A stretch of 64,000 bases of DNA, taken from the NCBI RefSeq assembly GCF_000332035.1, contig NZ_ALVY01000223.1:18975-82974 (forward strand), given 5' to 3'. This document shows positions 36,386 to 45,562 of this stretch, in pieces. The translations under genes were made by a program, and so were the position numbers. Under the pieces are notes generated by a model. The model was not told the origin of the DNA. It saw only the letters and a program-made list of their open reading frames with translations, and did not search any database. How positions within the stretch are numbered: the first letter of the stretch is position 1; each line of letters opens with the position of its first letter. The DNA comes from Gloeocapsa sp. PCC 73106 (GTDB lineage: Bacteria; Cyanobacteriota; Cyanobacteriia; Cyanobacteriales; Gloeocapsaceae).

Positions 36386-37729
36386 ATGCACATGACCGAA
36401 TCAAACCGTTCTCTCCCACCGCAAAATTTAGACGCAGAGGAATCGATTCTTGGGGGTATTCTCTTAGATCCAGAGGCGATCGCCCGCATTGTTGATACTC
36501 TGACTCCAGAAGCTTTTTATCTCAAAGCCCATCGAGAAATCTACCGCGCCGCTTTAATTCTACACGAACAGGGTAAACCCACCGATCTTATGAGTATCAC
36601 GAGTTGGTTGGCTGATCAAGGATTATTGGAAAAAGTCGGAGGAACGATTAAACTCGCTCAGTTGGTAGAGCGCACTGTTTCTGCGGTGAATATTGATCGC
36701 TATGGCGCTTTAGTCATGGATAAATATATGCGACGTCAACTCATCGCTGCAGGTCACGAGATTATCGAGTCTGGTTATGATACTACCACAGAGTTAGACC
36801 AAGTCCTGGATCAGTCAGAGCAAAAAATCTTTAGCTTGACGCAAAAGCGCCCCCAAGAGGGTTTAGTCCCGATTTCTGACACCCTGATTACCACTTTTAA
36901 TCAGATCGAACAACTGCATCAGAAAACTGCTCTTCCGGGTATTACTACTGGTTTTTATGATTTAGACGCCATGACTAGTGGTTTTGGGCGTTCTGATTTG
37001 ATTATTCTAGCGGGAAGACCATCTATGGGTAAAACCGCTCTAGGGTTGAGAATTGCTCACAATATCGCTAAAGAGCACCGACTTCCAGTAGCTATTTTTA
37101 GCTTGGAAATGTCCCAAGAACAATTAGCTCAAAGACTGTTAGCTTCGGAAGCAGAAATTGAGAGTAACCGACTCAGATCCGGGCGTATTAGTCAGACAGA
37201 ATTAGAGCCTCTCAGTACTGCAATGGCTGAACTCTCAGAATTGCCCATCTATATAGATGATAGTGCAACCCTGACCGTGACCCAAATGCGATCGCAAGTC
37301 AGACGATTACAAACCGAACAGGGACAAAAGTTAGGACTAGTACTTCTAGACTATCTACAGTTAATGGAGGGAAGCGGTAAGGATAATCGCGTTCAAGAGT
37401 TATCCCGTATTACCCGCAATTTAAAGGGTTTAGCGAGGGAAATAAACGCTCCTGTAATAGCATTGTCTCAGTTAAGTAGGGGGGTAGAAGCGCGCACTAA
37501 CAAGCGTCCGATGATGTCAGATCTCAGAGAGAGTGGTTCGATTGAACAAGATGCAGATTTGGTGATCATGTTATACCGGGATGAATATTATAATCCCGAT
37601 ACGGTGGACCGCGGTACCGCTGAGATCATTATTACTAAGCACCGCAACGGTCCCACAGGTACAATTAAACTGCTGTTTAAGGCTGAGTTTACCAAGTTTC
37701 TTAACTTACTAAGATATGAGCCGCGTTAA
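36386..37729 (+). CDS. dnaB: Replicative DNA helicase DnaB
   Basis: A 447-residue hexameric fork helicase. The N-terminal domain begins PPQNLDAEESILGGILLD. The RecA-like domain has Walker A ILAGRPSMGKTALGL (about 210), FSLEMSQEQLAQRL, VLLDYLQLM (Walker B) and the C-terminal RESGSIEQDADLVIMLYRDE with the arginine finger. No intein is present although cyanobacterial dnaB often carries one. Its last 29 bp overlap the convergent cyclophilin-RTX gene. Confidence 0.97.
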   Translation: MHMTESNRSLPPQNLDAEESILGGILLDPEAIARIVDTLTPEAFYLKAHREIYRAALILHEQGKPTDLMSITSWLADQGLLEKVGGTIKLAQLVERTVSAVNIDRYGALVMDKYMRRQLIAAGHEIIESGYDTTTELDQVLDQSEQKIFSLTQKRPQEGLVPISDTLITTFNQIEQLHQKTALPGITTGFYDLDAMTSGFGRSDLIILAGRPSMGKTALGLRIAHNIAKEHRLPVAIFSLEMSQEQLAQRLLASEAEIESNRLRSGRISQTELEPLSTAMAELSELPIYIDDSATLTVTQMRSQVRRLQTEQGQKLGLVLLDYLQLMEGSGKDNRVQELSRITRNLKGLAREINAPVIALSQLSRGVEARTNKRPMMSDLRESGSIEQDADLVIMLYRDEYYNPDTVDRGTAEIIITKHRNGPTGTIKLLFKAEFTKFLNLLRYEPR

Positions 37730-38921
37730 TTTCTGGGGTTCCCACCAACAAAGCTAACTGTACAGATAAACCATCCCCATCCCCATCGGGATCGTAACTG
37801 AGGATACCTTCATTGGGGTCGTAAATAATGCGTTGTTGGGAATTAGTAGGGGCGGATCCTAGAGCGAAGAGTTCTTCTGGTAATTCCCCTACACTTAAAT
37901 CATTGTGTATATCTGTTAGGGATAAAACGATAAAATCGTCTTCTGGAGTAAAATCTAAGATGCTATCAGGACGGACATCAGCAACAGTATCATCGTCGAT
38001 AAACAGTTCATCAAAGCGATTGAAGACAAAACTATCGCTACCTCCACCTCCGGTTAGTTGATTATCATTCATACCCCCAACTAAGGAGTCACGACCATTT
38101 CCACCATCGAGTTCGTTACGTCCTCTACCACCATCGAGGAAGTCATTACCACCACCTCCTGTGAGGGTATCGTTACCACCACCTCCACTGAGGCGATCGC
38201 GTCCACGACCTCCTGTAAGCAAATCATCCCCTCGCAATCCCTTAAGGCGATCGTTAAAGGAAGTCCCTCTGAGAGTATCATCTTCTGTAGTTCCAGTGAT
38301 CACCATCCTACCAATATCAATCACTTCTACCTCTGATAGTAAAGCTGCTCGCTCCAAAAATCCCGACTGGTCCAAACCCGGTTCGTCGGGGGCGATCGCC
38401 TGTATTTCCTCGATTACGTCGAACCCTTCGAGAACCCTACCAAATACTGCGAACTGTCCATTGAGAAAACTGAGTTCTTGTAGGGCAAAATAGAACTGGG
38501 TAGAAGCGGTATCAGGTTCAGTAGCGCGCGCCATGGCGATTACTCCCTGTTCGTGGGTCAATTCTGGTGTTACTCCTTCAGGAAGAGTTTGACTATAAAG
38601 AGGTTCATCGGCGCCACTGGGTTTAATTTCTAGAGGGATATTGCGTCTTTCACCTGTATCGGGGTCGACAAATCCTCCTGTTCCTAAGTTTTGAAAGGGA
38701 AAGTCAGGATCTTGACTTTGGGGATCTCCCCCCTGCACTACAAAGGGCTCAGGTTCTGTAACTACGCGATGAAATCTAGTATTTTCGTATACTCCACGGT
38801 CTACCAAATCAACAAAGTTACCCGCGGTGATGGGAGCGTTATCACCGTCTACTTCAACAACCACGGGTTCCCCATTAATGAGCATGGTTATTGTCGCTGT
38901 TCCTTGGAGTGCTATAGTCAT
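37701..38921 (-). CDS. Cyclophilin-type peptidyl-prolyl isomerase fused to RTX repeats
   Basis: A 406-residue fusion. Residues 5-205 form a cyclophilin: APITAGNFVDLVDRGVYENT, TRFHRVV (catalytic Arg), GGDPQ, TASTQFYFAL and LNGQFAVFGRVLEG. Residues about 210-300 are calcium nonapeptide repeats (GLRGDDLLTGGRGRDRLSGG and GGGNDTLTGGGGNDFLDGG), followed by a C-terminal RTX-type domain (DSFVFNRFDELF...DFTPEDDFIVLSL) that normally carries the type I secretion signal. No N-terminal signal exists, so the enzyme is probably exported by the RTX route. A secreted foldase is inferred. Confidence 0.9.
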   Translation of the reverse strand: MTIALQGTATITMLINGEPVVVEVDGDNAPITAGNFVDLVDRGVYENTRFHRVVTEPEPFVVQGGDPQSQDPDFPFQNLGTGGFVDPDTGERRNIPLEIKPSGADEPLYSQTLPEGVTPELTHEQGVIAMARATEPDTASTQFYFALQELSFLNGQFAVFGRVLEGFDVIEEIQAIAPDEPGLDQSGFLERAALLSEVEVIDIGRMVITGTTEDDTLRGTSFNDRLKGLRGDDLLTGGRGRDRLSGGGGNDTLTGGGGNDFLDGGRGRNELDGGNGRDSLVGGMNDNQLTGGGGSDSFVFNRFDELFIDDDTVADVRPDSILDFTPEDDFIVLSLTDIHNDLSVGELPEELFALGSAPTNSQQRIIYDPNEGILSYDPDGDGDGLSVQLALLVGTPEINAAHILVS

Positions 38922-38965
38922 AATTAATTTAAATTAGTTGGCTTTTCGTACCCTATTATACAGTA

Positions 38966-39000
38966 GGGTAAAGGGTAAAGGGTAAAGGGTAAAGGGTAAA
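38966..39000 (+). repeat. Heptameric tandem repeat (GGGTAAA x5)
   Basis: Exactly five GGGTAAA units, followed by a TTTAACCTAACACCTAG block related to the repeats at 4446 and 34513. It lies in the promoter-side gap of the cyclophilin-RTX gene. Confidence 0.9.
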
Positions 39001-39134
39001 AATTTAACCTAACACCTAGTTTTTTCACGGTAAAGGTGAGCGTAGGGGTATGGCTATTTCAGTCATTTATGCAATTTGATGCTAGCTTAACATAGCCCTG
39101 GTTTAGTTTAAGAGGGAAGGGTAGTTGTGGGGCT

Positions 39135-39383
39135 TTAGTTTTTAAATAATTGTTTTAGTAGTTCTTCTTTAGTTAATTTAAAGTGACTAGATACGTTTTA
39201 AAAAATTGCATTTAATGTTCCAACTTTTAAAGAATTATGAGCAGGAATGGTTAGATGATGTTCGCCTTTTTCTTTTGTGGTTAAGCGAATGTGACTTCCT
39301 GTTTGATGGCTTACTTCATAACCCAAGGATTTAAGCGCTTTTACTAAATCTTCACCTGATAAATCCCTGGGTAATTTCATCAT
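39135..39383 (-). pseudogene. hicA: HicA-type toxin gene with in-frame stop
   Basis: The first 61 codons encode a HicA mRNA interferase: LPRDLSGEDLVKALKSLGY, the active-site GSHIRL and HHLTIPAH, KVGTLNAI. A TAA (39200-39198) then interrupts. The same frame continues for 20 more codons, NVSSHFKLTKEELLKQLFKN, which is exactly the expected HicA C-terminal helix, to a second stop at 39135. A 61-residue product lacks this helix and is probably unstable or inactive, although the dsRBD-like core and catalytic His remain. It overlaps hicB by 4 bp. Confidence 0.85.
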
Positions 39384-39589
39384 AAAGCAAATACCTCTTG
39401 TTGAACAATATGAAGACGGATAATTTTGGGACGTAAATTTTCGTCAATAAAGTGACAATTAACTGCATCTTTTATCTCGATTTTCAAAGTGTCTAAATCA
39501 TCTGCTTGGGTAAAAATTGACTCTCCTAAAGCTTGAGCAATGTAGCCACCATCAATATCTGGCTCTACTAAAAAAATAATCTCATTCAT
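39380..39589 (-). CDS. hicB: HicB-like antitoxin
   Basis: A 69-residue protein beginning MNEIIFLVEPDIDGGYIAQA. This is the short HicB-like partner common in cyanobacteria (partial RNase H-like fold, GGYIAQALGESIFTQADDL) without a DNA-binding domain. ATG 39589 gives the family start; a frame to 39637 is longer than the family. It is upstream of, and overlaps by ATGA, the interrupted hicA gene. Confidence 0.82.
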   Translation of the reverse strand: MNEIIFLVEPDIDGGYIAQALGESIFTQADDLDTLKIEIKDAVNCHFIDENLRPKIIRLHIVQQEVFAL

Positions 39590-39694
39590 AAATTTAATTA
39601 CCTTTTTCCTCTTGAAAATTAATGTGATAATGCTCAACTTTCGACATTGGTTTTCAACCTAATCTAGTGGATTTCTGGCTTAGTTGCGCAGTTA

Positions 39695-39786
39695 AAGCAG
39701 TCACCATTACTATTAGCACACTTTTCCTATTCCCTGTTCCCTAAAACGATAACTTATGTGTCCTAACCTACCTGTCTATGGCTATA
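39695..39786 (+). repeat. Dispersed repeat with GTGTCCTAA end, copy 2
   Basis: The same flanks as 35885-36009 in the same orientation, with a shorter TTCCCTG core. The left inverted arm has one change (TTAGCACAC), and the right arm GTGTCCTAA is at 39758-39766. Confidence 0.75.
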
Positions 39787-39811
39787 AATACCATATAAAG
39801 CCAATATATAC

Positions 39812-40639
39812 TCAAGATGTTTTGACGTCGGGAAGAGGTCGTTTCCATTTGTATAACCAAACTAATCCCAAAATTCCCAGAGCGATCGCTCCTAAACTGA
39901 CGACTTGAGCTATGCGCAATGGTCCCAACATTAAACTATCGGTGCGCAAAGCTTCGATCCAAAAACGACCCAGACTATAAGCGATTAAATAAATTAGGGT
40001 AATCGTTCCAACTTTGAGACGTTCAGGATGTTTAAACCCCCATCTAAATAGCCCTATTAGTAACAGAAAAACCCCTAGATTCCAGAGAGATTCATAGAGA
40101 AAAGTAGGATGAAAATATTCAAAGTTTAAGTATTCGACGGGGCGATTATTAGGAGGAATATATAACTTCCAGGGCAAGTTAGTAGGATCGCCAAAAGCTT
40201 CTGAGTTAAAGAAATTGCCCCAACGTCCTATTCCTTGACCCAAAATCAATGAGGGTGCGATTAAGTCGGTCAATTGCCAAAAAGAAACCCTTTTAAGACG
40301 GGCAAAAATTAAAGTAGCGATCGCTCCACCAATAATAGCGCCGTGAATCGCGATTCCTCCTTTCCAAATAGCGATGATTTCACCTGGGTTTTGGGCGTAT
40401 ACTTTCCATTGAAAGAGTACATAATACAAACGAGCTGCCGGGAGGGAAGCGATTATCAGCCAAATGATCAAGTCACCGATTAAATCTGGATCGATCCGAC
40501 GTTTCTTCGCTAAATATTGGGATAAATTTAAACCAATGAGCACCGCTATAGCGATTAATAACCCATACCAACGGATCGCAATTGGACCAATTTCGCGGAT
40601 AATCGGTCCAGGTGATTCAAATTGCCAGGCTAAGAGCAT
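39812..40639 (-). CDS. lgt: Prolipoprotein diacylglyceryl transferase
   Basis: A 275-residue membrane enzyme that attaches diacylglycerol to the lipobox cysteine of prolipoproteins. Family motifs are [12 protein letters not shown] near the N-terminus, [12 protein letters not shown] and the signature [17 protein letters not shown] (Arg/Asn substrate site). About seven membrane segments are seen. I chose ATG 40639 because homologues start just before the [11 protein letters not shown] motif. A frame to 40708 would overlap the divergent NACHT gene. Confidence 0.93.
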   Translation of the reverse strand: MLLAWQFESPGPIIREIGPIAIRWYGLLIAIAVLIGLNLSQYLAKKRRIDPDLIGDLIIWLIIASLPAARLYYVLFQWKVYAQNPGEIIAIWKGGIAIHGAIIGGAIATLIFARLKRVSFWQLTDLIAPSLILGQGIGRWGNFFNSEAFGDPTNLPWKLYIPPNNRPVEYLNFEYFHPTFLYESLWNLGVFLLLIGLFRWGFKHPERLKVGTITLIYLIAYSLGRFWIEALRTDSLMLGPLRIAQVVSLGAIALGILGLVWLYKWKRPLPDVKTS

Positions 40640-40711
40640 AAAAGAAAATATCCTATCGTTGAGATTGTGCCAAAATTGAATAGAATCAGGGCGGAGAGTG
40701 AGAGTCAAGCA

Positions 40712-42313
40712 ATGTTGTGGAAGACAAATTCAAGGTTTCAAGAACTATACTATAAAACATTGAGCGCAGCTTACCGCACTTATCCAGTACAAAGCTTAAA
40801 ACATTCAGGGCGCATCAGTTTCGAACTAGATAGGGTTTACGTCTTACCTCACCTAGTCTCGAAACCTCTTGAGCAGGTGTCAACGGGATTAGTTAATCTG
40901 GAGAGATCAGAACTCCCATCTCTATGTATTTGGGATTTTTTGGCAAAATTAAACCAAGAACCAGCCTATCGCAAGATACTACTATTGGGAGGCCCAGGTA
41001 CGGGAAAAACCCTGTTGTTGGAGTATCTGACTTTGGTCTACGCTCAAGGTAATCAGCGCCAAGCACAGGAAAAAGTCCCCAAACTCATACCCATACTATT
41101 ATATCTGCGTCAAATCCGTAAATTGATTCTGAACAATGAACAGATTACCCTGGCGGAAGTTACTTCTATAATACTTAAAAGAGAATTTAGTCTGAAATTA
41201 GACGCTTCCACGAATTGGTTCGAACAAAAGTTAAATCTAGGTAAATGTCTGGTTATGTTGGATGGACTAGACGAAGTGCGCGATCCTCGTGAGCGTCGTA
41301 TTGTTAGGGATTGGTTAGATGAACAGCTAGAATTGTATCCGAAAAATTGCCATATTATTTCTGCTCGACCCTGTGGTTATTTAGATTATCCTCTGAAAAC
41401 TACTACCATTTCTCTCGAGTTACAAGGCTATAATTCCCAACAAATTGAAAAGTTTCTCCAAAACTTCTATTTCGAGGAACACCTACTCCAACAAGCTCAT
41501 CAAAACGATAATTTACTGAAGCAAAAAGCGAGAAAAAGAGCATTGCAGTTGAATAATCTGATTAAGAACGTTCCGACTCTGACTTTTTTGGCTTCTAGCC
41601 CTTTATTATTAACTTTTATTACTGCTTTTGCTCAAAATTCTGACTCGATTCTTAAAAAGCGACTAGAATTATATGGTGGTATCTGTGAACTGCTACTAAC
41701 GACTCGACCCAAAGCTAAGGGTATTCCTACTTTGTATAACTTAGATAGTACTCAGGTTCAATTAATTTTGCAAAAACTCGCTCTAGAATTAATGCGTCGT
41801 GAACAAACTCAATTTACCCTAGCCGAAGGATTGGAAATCATTAGTCAGCCTTTTAGTAATCTGGTGGTAGCGCCACAAGCGCCTGCTCAATTTCTACAGT
41901 ATATTGAAGATATAACCGGATTGTTACAGCGCGTTTCTACCAAACTCTACCAATTTATACATCTGAGTTTTCAGGAATACCTAGCCGCAGCTGAAATTAA
42001 ACATACCAATCAAGAGCAAATCTTAATCGATAAAATCGATCATCCCTGGTGGAGTGAAACAATTCGTTTATATTCAGCTTGCAGTGATACGAGTCAAATT
42101 GTGATCGCAGCTTGGAATAGACGCAGTGTAATAACTATGAGTCTTGCTTATGATTGTTGGCAAGAGGGTCAAACAGTCAACCCACAATTAAAACAAAGAC
42201 TAGAAAATTGGTTAGATGCGGCTTTAGAGTCTAGCGATCCAGAAATTGCTAATCTAGCAGCAAAGGTGCACTTATCAAGGCGACTACAATATTATGCCGT
42301 GGCGTCTGATTGA
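40712..42313 (+). CDS. NACHT-domain STAND NTPase
   Basis: A 533-residue STAND-class ATPase. Residues 1-85 are an N-terminal region of unknown type. Walker A GGPGTGKT is at 93-100, Walker [14 protein letters not shown] at 179-191, sensor-type ISARP follows, and a helical region contains [15 protein letters not shown], typical of NACHT proteins related to immune and apoptotic switches. The C-terminus has no repeat sensor of its own; it stops 20 bp inside the next gene, which carries an FGE-like domain. In relatives these parts may be one chain, so the pair may be split by a frameshift or translationally coupled. A GTG at 40667 is an alternative start. Confidence 0.85.
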   Translation: MLWKTNSRFQELYYKTLSAAYRTYPVQSLKHSGRISFELDRVYVLPHLVSKPLEQVSTGLVNLERSELPSLCIWDFLAKLNQEPAYRKILLLGGPGTGKTLLLEYLTLVYAQGNQRQAQEKVPKLIPILLYLRQIRKLILNNEQITLAEVTSIILKREFSLKLDASTNWFEQKLNLGKCLVMLDGLDEVRDPRERRIVRDWLDEQLELYPKNCHIISARPCGYLDYPLKTTTISLELQGYNSQQIEKFLQNFYFEEHLLQQAHQNDNLLKQKARKRALQLNNLIKNVPTLTFLASSPLLLTFITAFAQNSDSILKKRLELYGGICELLLTTRPKAKGIPTLYNLDSTQVQLILQKLALELMRREQTQFTLAEGLEIISQPFSNLVVAPQAPAQFLQYIEDITGLLQRVSTKLYQFIHLSFQEYLAAAEIKHTNQEQILIDKIDHPWWSETIRLYSACSDTSQIVIAAWNRRSVITMSLAYDCWQEGQTVNPQLKQRLENWLDAALESSDPEIANLAAKVHLSRRLQYYAVASD

Positions 42314-43610
42314 CGATGGTTCAGCGATTGATACTGATTTAATTACTTGTGCCGAATATCAACTGTTTATAGACGAAACAGAAGTGAATCGGCGACCTTT
42401 ACATTGGGAAAATTCGCGTTTTGTCCCTGGTACCGCTAAAAATCCAGTCACTGGAGTTAAACCAGAAGATGCTCTGGCTTTCTGTGCTTGGTTGAATCGT
42501 CAAGAAGTGAACTCCGGATTCAAGTATCGATTACCCACTGTAAATGAGGCTAATCAAAGTTTAATTGCACCCGCCTCGGTGGGATACTGGTGTACTAATG
42601 GGGAAAACATTCTGCTAGAGGGAATTGATCTCGAACAATGGCAAATCTGGGAACGAGAGCATTGTCAGTTGTTGAAGTTAAGCTGTGTTCAGGATCTGGT
42701 AAATGGATTGATTTTTTTGTTAGAGTCTATTCTTGATTTGGATATTAGTCTAATTTTGATTATCGATCGCTCTTTATCCAAAACCCGAAAATACGCCGTC
42801 ACTAGCAACCGCGTACGAGCTCGTAATCATGCTCTCAAACGTGTTCGGGAACAAGTTCGCAACCTAGGACTTGATTTGGTACAAGAGTTAACTAGGACTG
42901 AAGCATTGGCTTTAGAATTTAAAAAAGATTTGATTTGGGAGCAGAGTCAAATTTTTGAGCGCTTACGGGAATTAGCAACTCAATTGGACCATAATTTAGT
43001 GTTTGATTCCGATGTAGTTCTGGATTTGGATTTAGTGCGGGATATCGATTTAGGGATTAAGGGAGAATTAACTGTAGACTTGGATTTAGCTCACTATCTA
43101 GCTAGCTATCGCGAGCAGTTGTTGTTACAAACTCGTGATTTTGCTGGTCTTCTGACTCTAGATTTAGCGGGTGAGTTGACGCAATCGTTGCTCTCTGGTC
43201 AATATTTTGGAGAAACTGTCACTAAGATGCAGGATTTAGATCTAAAACAGATAAATTATCTATTTCGCGAGCTTGAGCGGACCTTAGCTTTGAATCGTTC
43301 TCTCTATCGACATAGACAAAAAGAGATTGAGTTAGCTTTTAATTGTTTGAAATATTTTACACCTCGCAACAACTATACATTAGCTCGATCTTCTTTGTTA
43401 CTAATTAGTGCTTGTTGGCATTGGCTTTCCTGCCTAGATTATAGTTTTACCAATCTTCCTCCTAAAGAAATTAGGTCTCTACAGAAAGATTACACAGAAC
43501 GCAAGAAACAAGTGTTAAATATTTATAGTTCTTTTCTGTTGTTAGCACAAAGACAGACGGGAAAAATGCCAGCTTGGGAAGGAATCAGGTTAGCGAGACT
43601 TAAAGTCTAA
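42294..43610 (+). CDS. Protein with truncated FGE/SUMF1-like domain and helical C-terminus
   Basis: A 438-residue protein overlapping the NACHT gene by 20 bp. Residues 10-95 resemble the start of formylglycine-generating-enzyme (SUMF1/EgtB/PvdO) domains: LITCAEYQLFIDETE, HWENSRFVPGTAKNPVTGVK then DALAFCAWLNR, YRLPTVNEA. The catalytic second half is absent, so it is likely a ligand-binding or scaffold version as in some NACHT conflict proteins. Residues 120-438 are helical with an unusual Asp/Leu-rich stretch (SDVVLDLDLVRDIDLG and VDLDLAHYL). The 3' 144 bp recur at 45412-45555. Confidence 0.7.
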   Translation: MPWRLIDDGSAIDTDLITCAEYQLFIDETEVNRRPLHWENSRFVPGTAKNPVTGVKPEDALAFCAWLNRQEVNSGFKYRLPTVNEANQSLIAPASVGYWCTNGENILLEGIDLEQWQIWEREHCQLLKLSCVQDLVNGLIFLLESILDLDISLILIIDRSLSKTRKYAVTSNRVRARNHALKRVREQVRNLGLDLVQELTRTEALALEFKKDLIWEQSQIFERLRELATQLDHNLVFDSDVVLDLDLVRDIDLGIKGELTVDLDLAHYLASYREQLLLQTRDFAGLLTLDLAGELTQSLLSGQYFGETVTKMQDLDLKQINYLFRELERTLALNRSLYRHRQKEIELAFNCLKYFTPRNNYTLARSSLLLISACWHWLSCLDYSFTNLPPKEIRSLQKDYTERKKQVLNIYSSFLLLAQRQTGKMPAWEGIRLARLKV

Positions 43611-43657
43611 AACTTCCAAGAAACCGACCCTAAAACCGTTAGGGGTATATGTACCAA

Positions 43658-45226
43658 TTAAGTAAAGTCTGCCGCAGAAATTAAACTAGCATTCACACCC
43701 GCTAAATTAAACACAGGAATATTTGCTGAAGTATAGACATCGACACTATTCCCATTAGGGACAAACTGTAAATCTCCAAAACTCAAACCACTCGATAAAG
43801 CAATTACATCTAATCGATCTTCAAAATCAAGAATTACATCGGGACCATCGCTTAATCCAATCACAAAAGTATCTCTACCAGTACCACCAATGAAAATATC
43901 ACTGGCTAAACCTCCATCTAAAAAGTCATCTCCAGAACCTCCATTAAGATAATCACTAGAATTATTGCCCTCAAGGGAATCCTCACCTGGCCCACCTTTG
44001 AGATTATCAACAGCATTACCGCCCAGAAGTAAATCGTCGCCTTCTTCTCCAACTAGCGCACCGAATCCCGGGCCACCATCAAGTACATCATTACCATCAC
44101 CAGCTCGAAGAAAATCACTGCCTTGTTCTCCGATCAGAGTATCATCTCCAGAACCTCCATTAAGACCATCTGGTCCAGCACCGGCATTAATTAGATCGTC
44201 GCCTTCTTGTCCAATCAGGAAATCTTCATCCCCTTCGCCAAAAACTGAATCATCTCCAGACCCTGCTGAAATAAAATCAATACCATCCCCACCCAATATT
44301 TCTTCATCGTTGTTGCTTCCGTTTAACATATCATTACCAGAGGTTCCCCGGATGTTAAATTGATTGGAAACTATCTGGGAAGAAAAATTCCTACCGCGTC
44401 CAGATGGGGGATTCATCGGTGTGTCATCTATAGTTTGGTCAAATCTGGTTAAATCTGAGATTGATATGGGAGCTGAGGTGGTAGATATGACCAACGCGAG
44501 AACCTCTTTTGTAGTAGCATGACTAATCACATTAAAAGATGAAACCCCTCTAAACGGCAAGTCTATCTGAATATCTTCTACAGCAAGTGTTTCTGTTAAA
44601 GCAATGACATCCTGTCCCACTGTAAAGTCAACAAAACAGTCGATTCCATCGTCATCTGATAACACAAATATGTCATTACCAGAACTAGAGCCAACAAAAT
44701 CAAACCCAGAATTACCAATTAATAGATCATTTCCCTCTTCTCCAAAGAGAATATCATCTCCTGAGCCACCATCGAGGGTATCTGAATTACCATAGCCAAC
44801 CATGAGATCATCTCCTTCTTCTCCAAAAAGAAGATCCATACCAGTAGCTCCGGCGACAAAGTCTATACCACCACCGCCAAAAATGGTATCATTGCCTGGA
44901 CCATCCGTTGCGCTGAAGACTGTGTTAAGAGCGTCATTATCTGGTCCCCCTACAATATAGTCAGAACCACCATTGCCTATAGCTGCATTATTGCCCTCCC
45001 CAACAAAAATTACATCGTTTCCCGAGTTAGATGGTGCGGAGGGTTGACCTAAAAAATTCACGTCTCCGAAAATGAGATCATTGCCTGAACCGCCTATAAT
45101 GGTATCATCATCCCCAAAACCGGTAACATAATCATTTCCTGCTGTTGCACTAATGAAATTTTGACGATCAAGACCTCTAATAATTTCGCTTATCAAAAAG
45201 CCTGTAATATAATTAACTGGATTCAT
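43658..45226 (-). CDS. RTX calcium-binding repeat protein
   Basis: A 522-residue protein with two RTX blocks (about 30-185 and 290-440), each a series of GGSGND/GGxGxDxL nonapeptides that form calcium-stabilised beta-rolls. Each block is followed by an RTX C-terminal type segment (FDFVGSSSGNDIFVLSDDDG; DIFIGGTGRDTFVIGLSDG then VILDFEDRLDVIAL). There is no signal peptide, so type I secretion is expected. Function is unknown. It lies, in opposite orientation, between a gene 3' end and the partial copy of that 3' end. Confidence 0.88.
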   Translation of the reverse strand: MNPVNYITGFLISEIIRGLDRQNFISATAGNDYVTGFGDDDTIIGGSGNDLIFGDVNFLGQPSAPSNSGNDVIFVGEGNNAAIGNGGSDYIVGGPDNDALNTVFSATDGPGNDTIFGGGGIDFVAGATGMDLLFGEEGDDLMVGYGNSDTLDGGSGDDILFGEEGNDLLIGNSGFDFVGSSSGNDIFVLSDDDGIDCFVDFTVGQDVIALTETLAVEDIQIDLPFRGVSSFNVISHATTKEVLALVISTTSAPISISDLTRFDQTIDDTPMNPPSGRGRNFSSQIVSNQFNIRGTSGNDMLNGSNNDEEILGGDGIDFISAGSGDDSVFGEGDEDFLIGQEGDDLINAGAGPDGLNGGSGDDTLIGEQGSDFLRAGDGNDVLDGGPGFGALVGEEGDDLLLGGNAVDNLKGGPGEDSLEGNNSSDYLNGGSGDDFLDGGLASDIFIGGTGRDTFVIGLSDGPDVILDFEDRLDVIALSSGLSFGDLQFVPNGNSVDVYTSANIPVFNLAGVNASLISAADFT

Positions 45227-45348
45227 TTTGTATAATCTGCAATTAGTTTTTTGAAGTTACTCTTCCAGAATGATAACCTTTTATATCTGGAATGTTTGAA
45301 CCGAGAGAAAGCGATTGTCTGTATAAGTTTTATTACTTAGCTTAGTTG

Positions 45349-45414
45349 ATCATATTGGCATAAATCATGCTTTCTCTTCATCACTTTTACTATAAGTGAT
45401 TAGGCTAATATGAT
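45349..45414 (+). repeat. Nested inverted repeat
   Basis: ATCATATTGGC (from 45349) pairs with GCTAATATGAT (to 45414) with one mismatch, and inside it ATCACTT/AAGTGAT form a second perfect arm. It ends exactly where the duplicated gene 3' end begins. The rest of the 45227-45348 gap shows nothing I can name. Confidence 0.55.
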
Positions 45415-45555
45415 ATTACGTCTTTACAGAAACATTACACAGAACGCAAGAAACAAGTATTAAATATTTGTAGTTCTTTTCTGTTGCTAGCACAAGGACA
45501 GACAGGAAAAATGCCAGCTTGGGAAGGAATTAGGTTAGCGAGAATTAAAGTCTAA
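45412..45555 (+). pseudogene. Partial duplicate of the 3' end of the FGE-like gene
   Basis: It aligns without gaps to 43467-43610, with 11 mismatches in 144 bp by hand count, including the stop codon. It has no start codon of its own. It is a decayed copy left downstream of the RTX gene, or the original end of a gene into which DNA was inserted. Confidence 0.85.
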
Positions 45556-45562
45556 ATAAAAA

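Noticed and set aside
38966..39000. Tandem GGGTAAA units as a CRISPR array
   Set aside because: The units are 7 bp with no spacers and no cas genes; these are heptamer STRRs.
42294..42740. Active formylglycine-generating or ergothioneine enzyme
   Set aside because: Only the first half of the fold is present and the catalytic half is missing.
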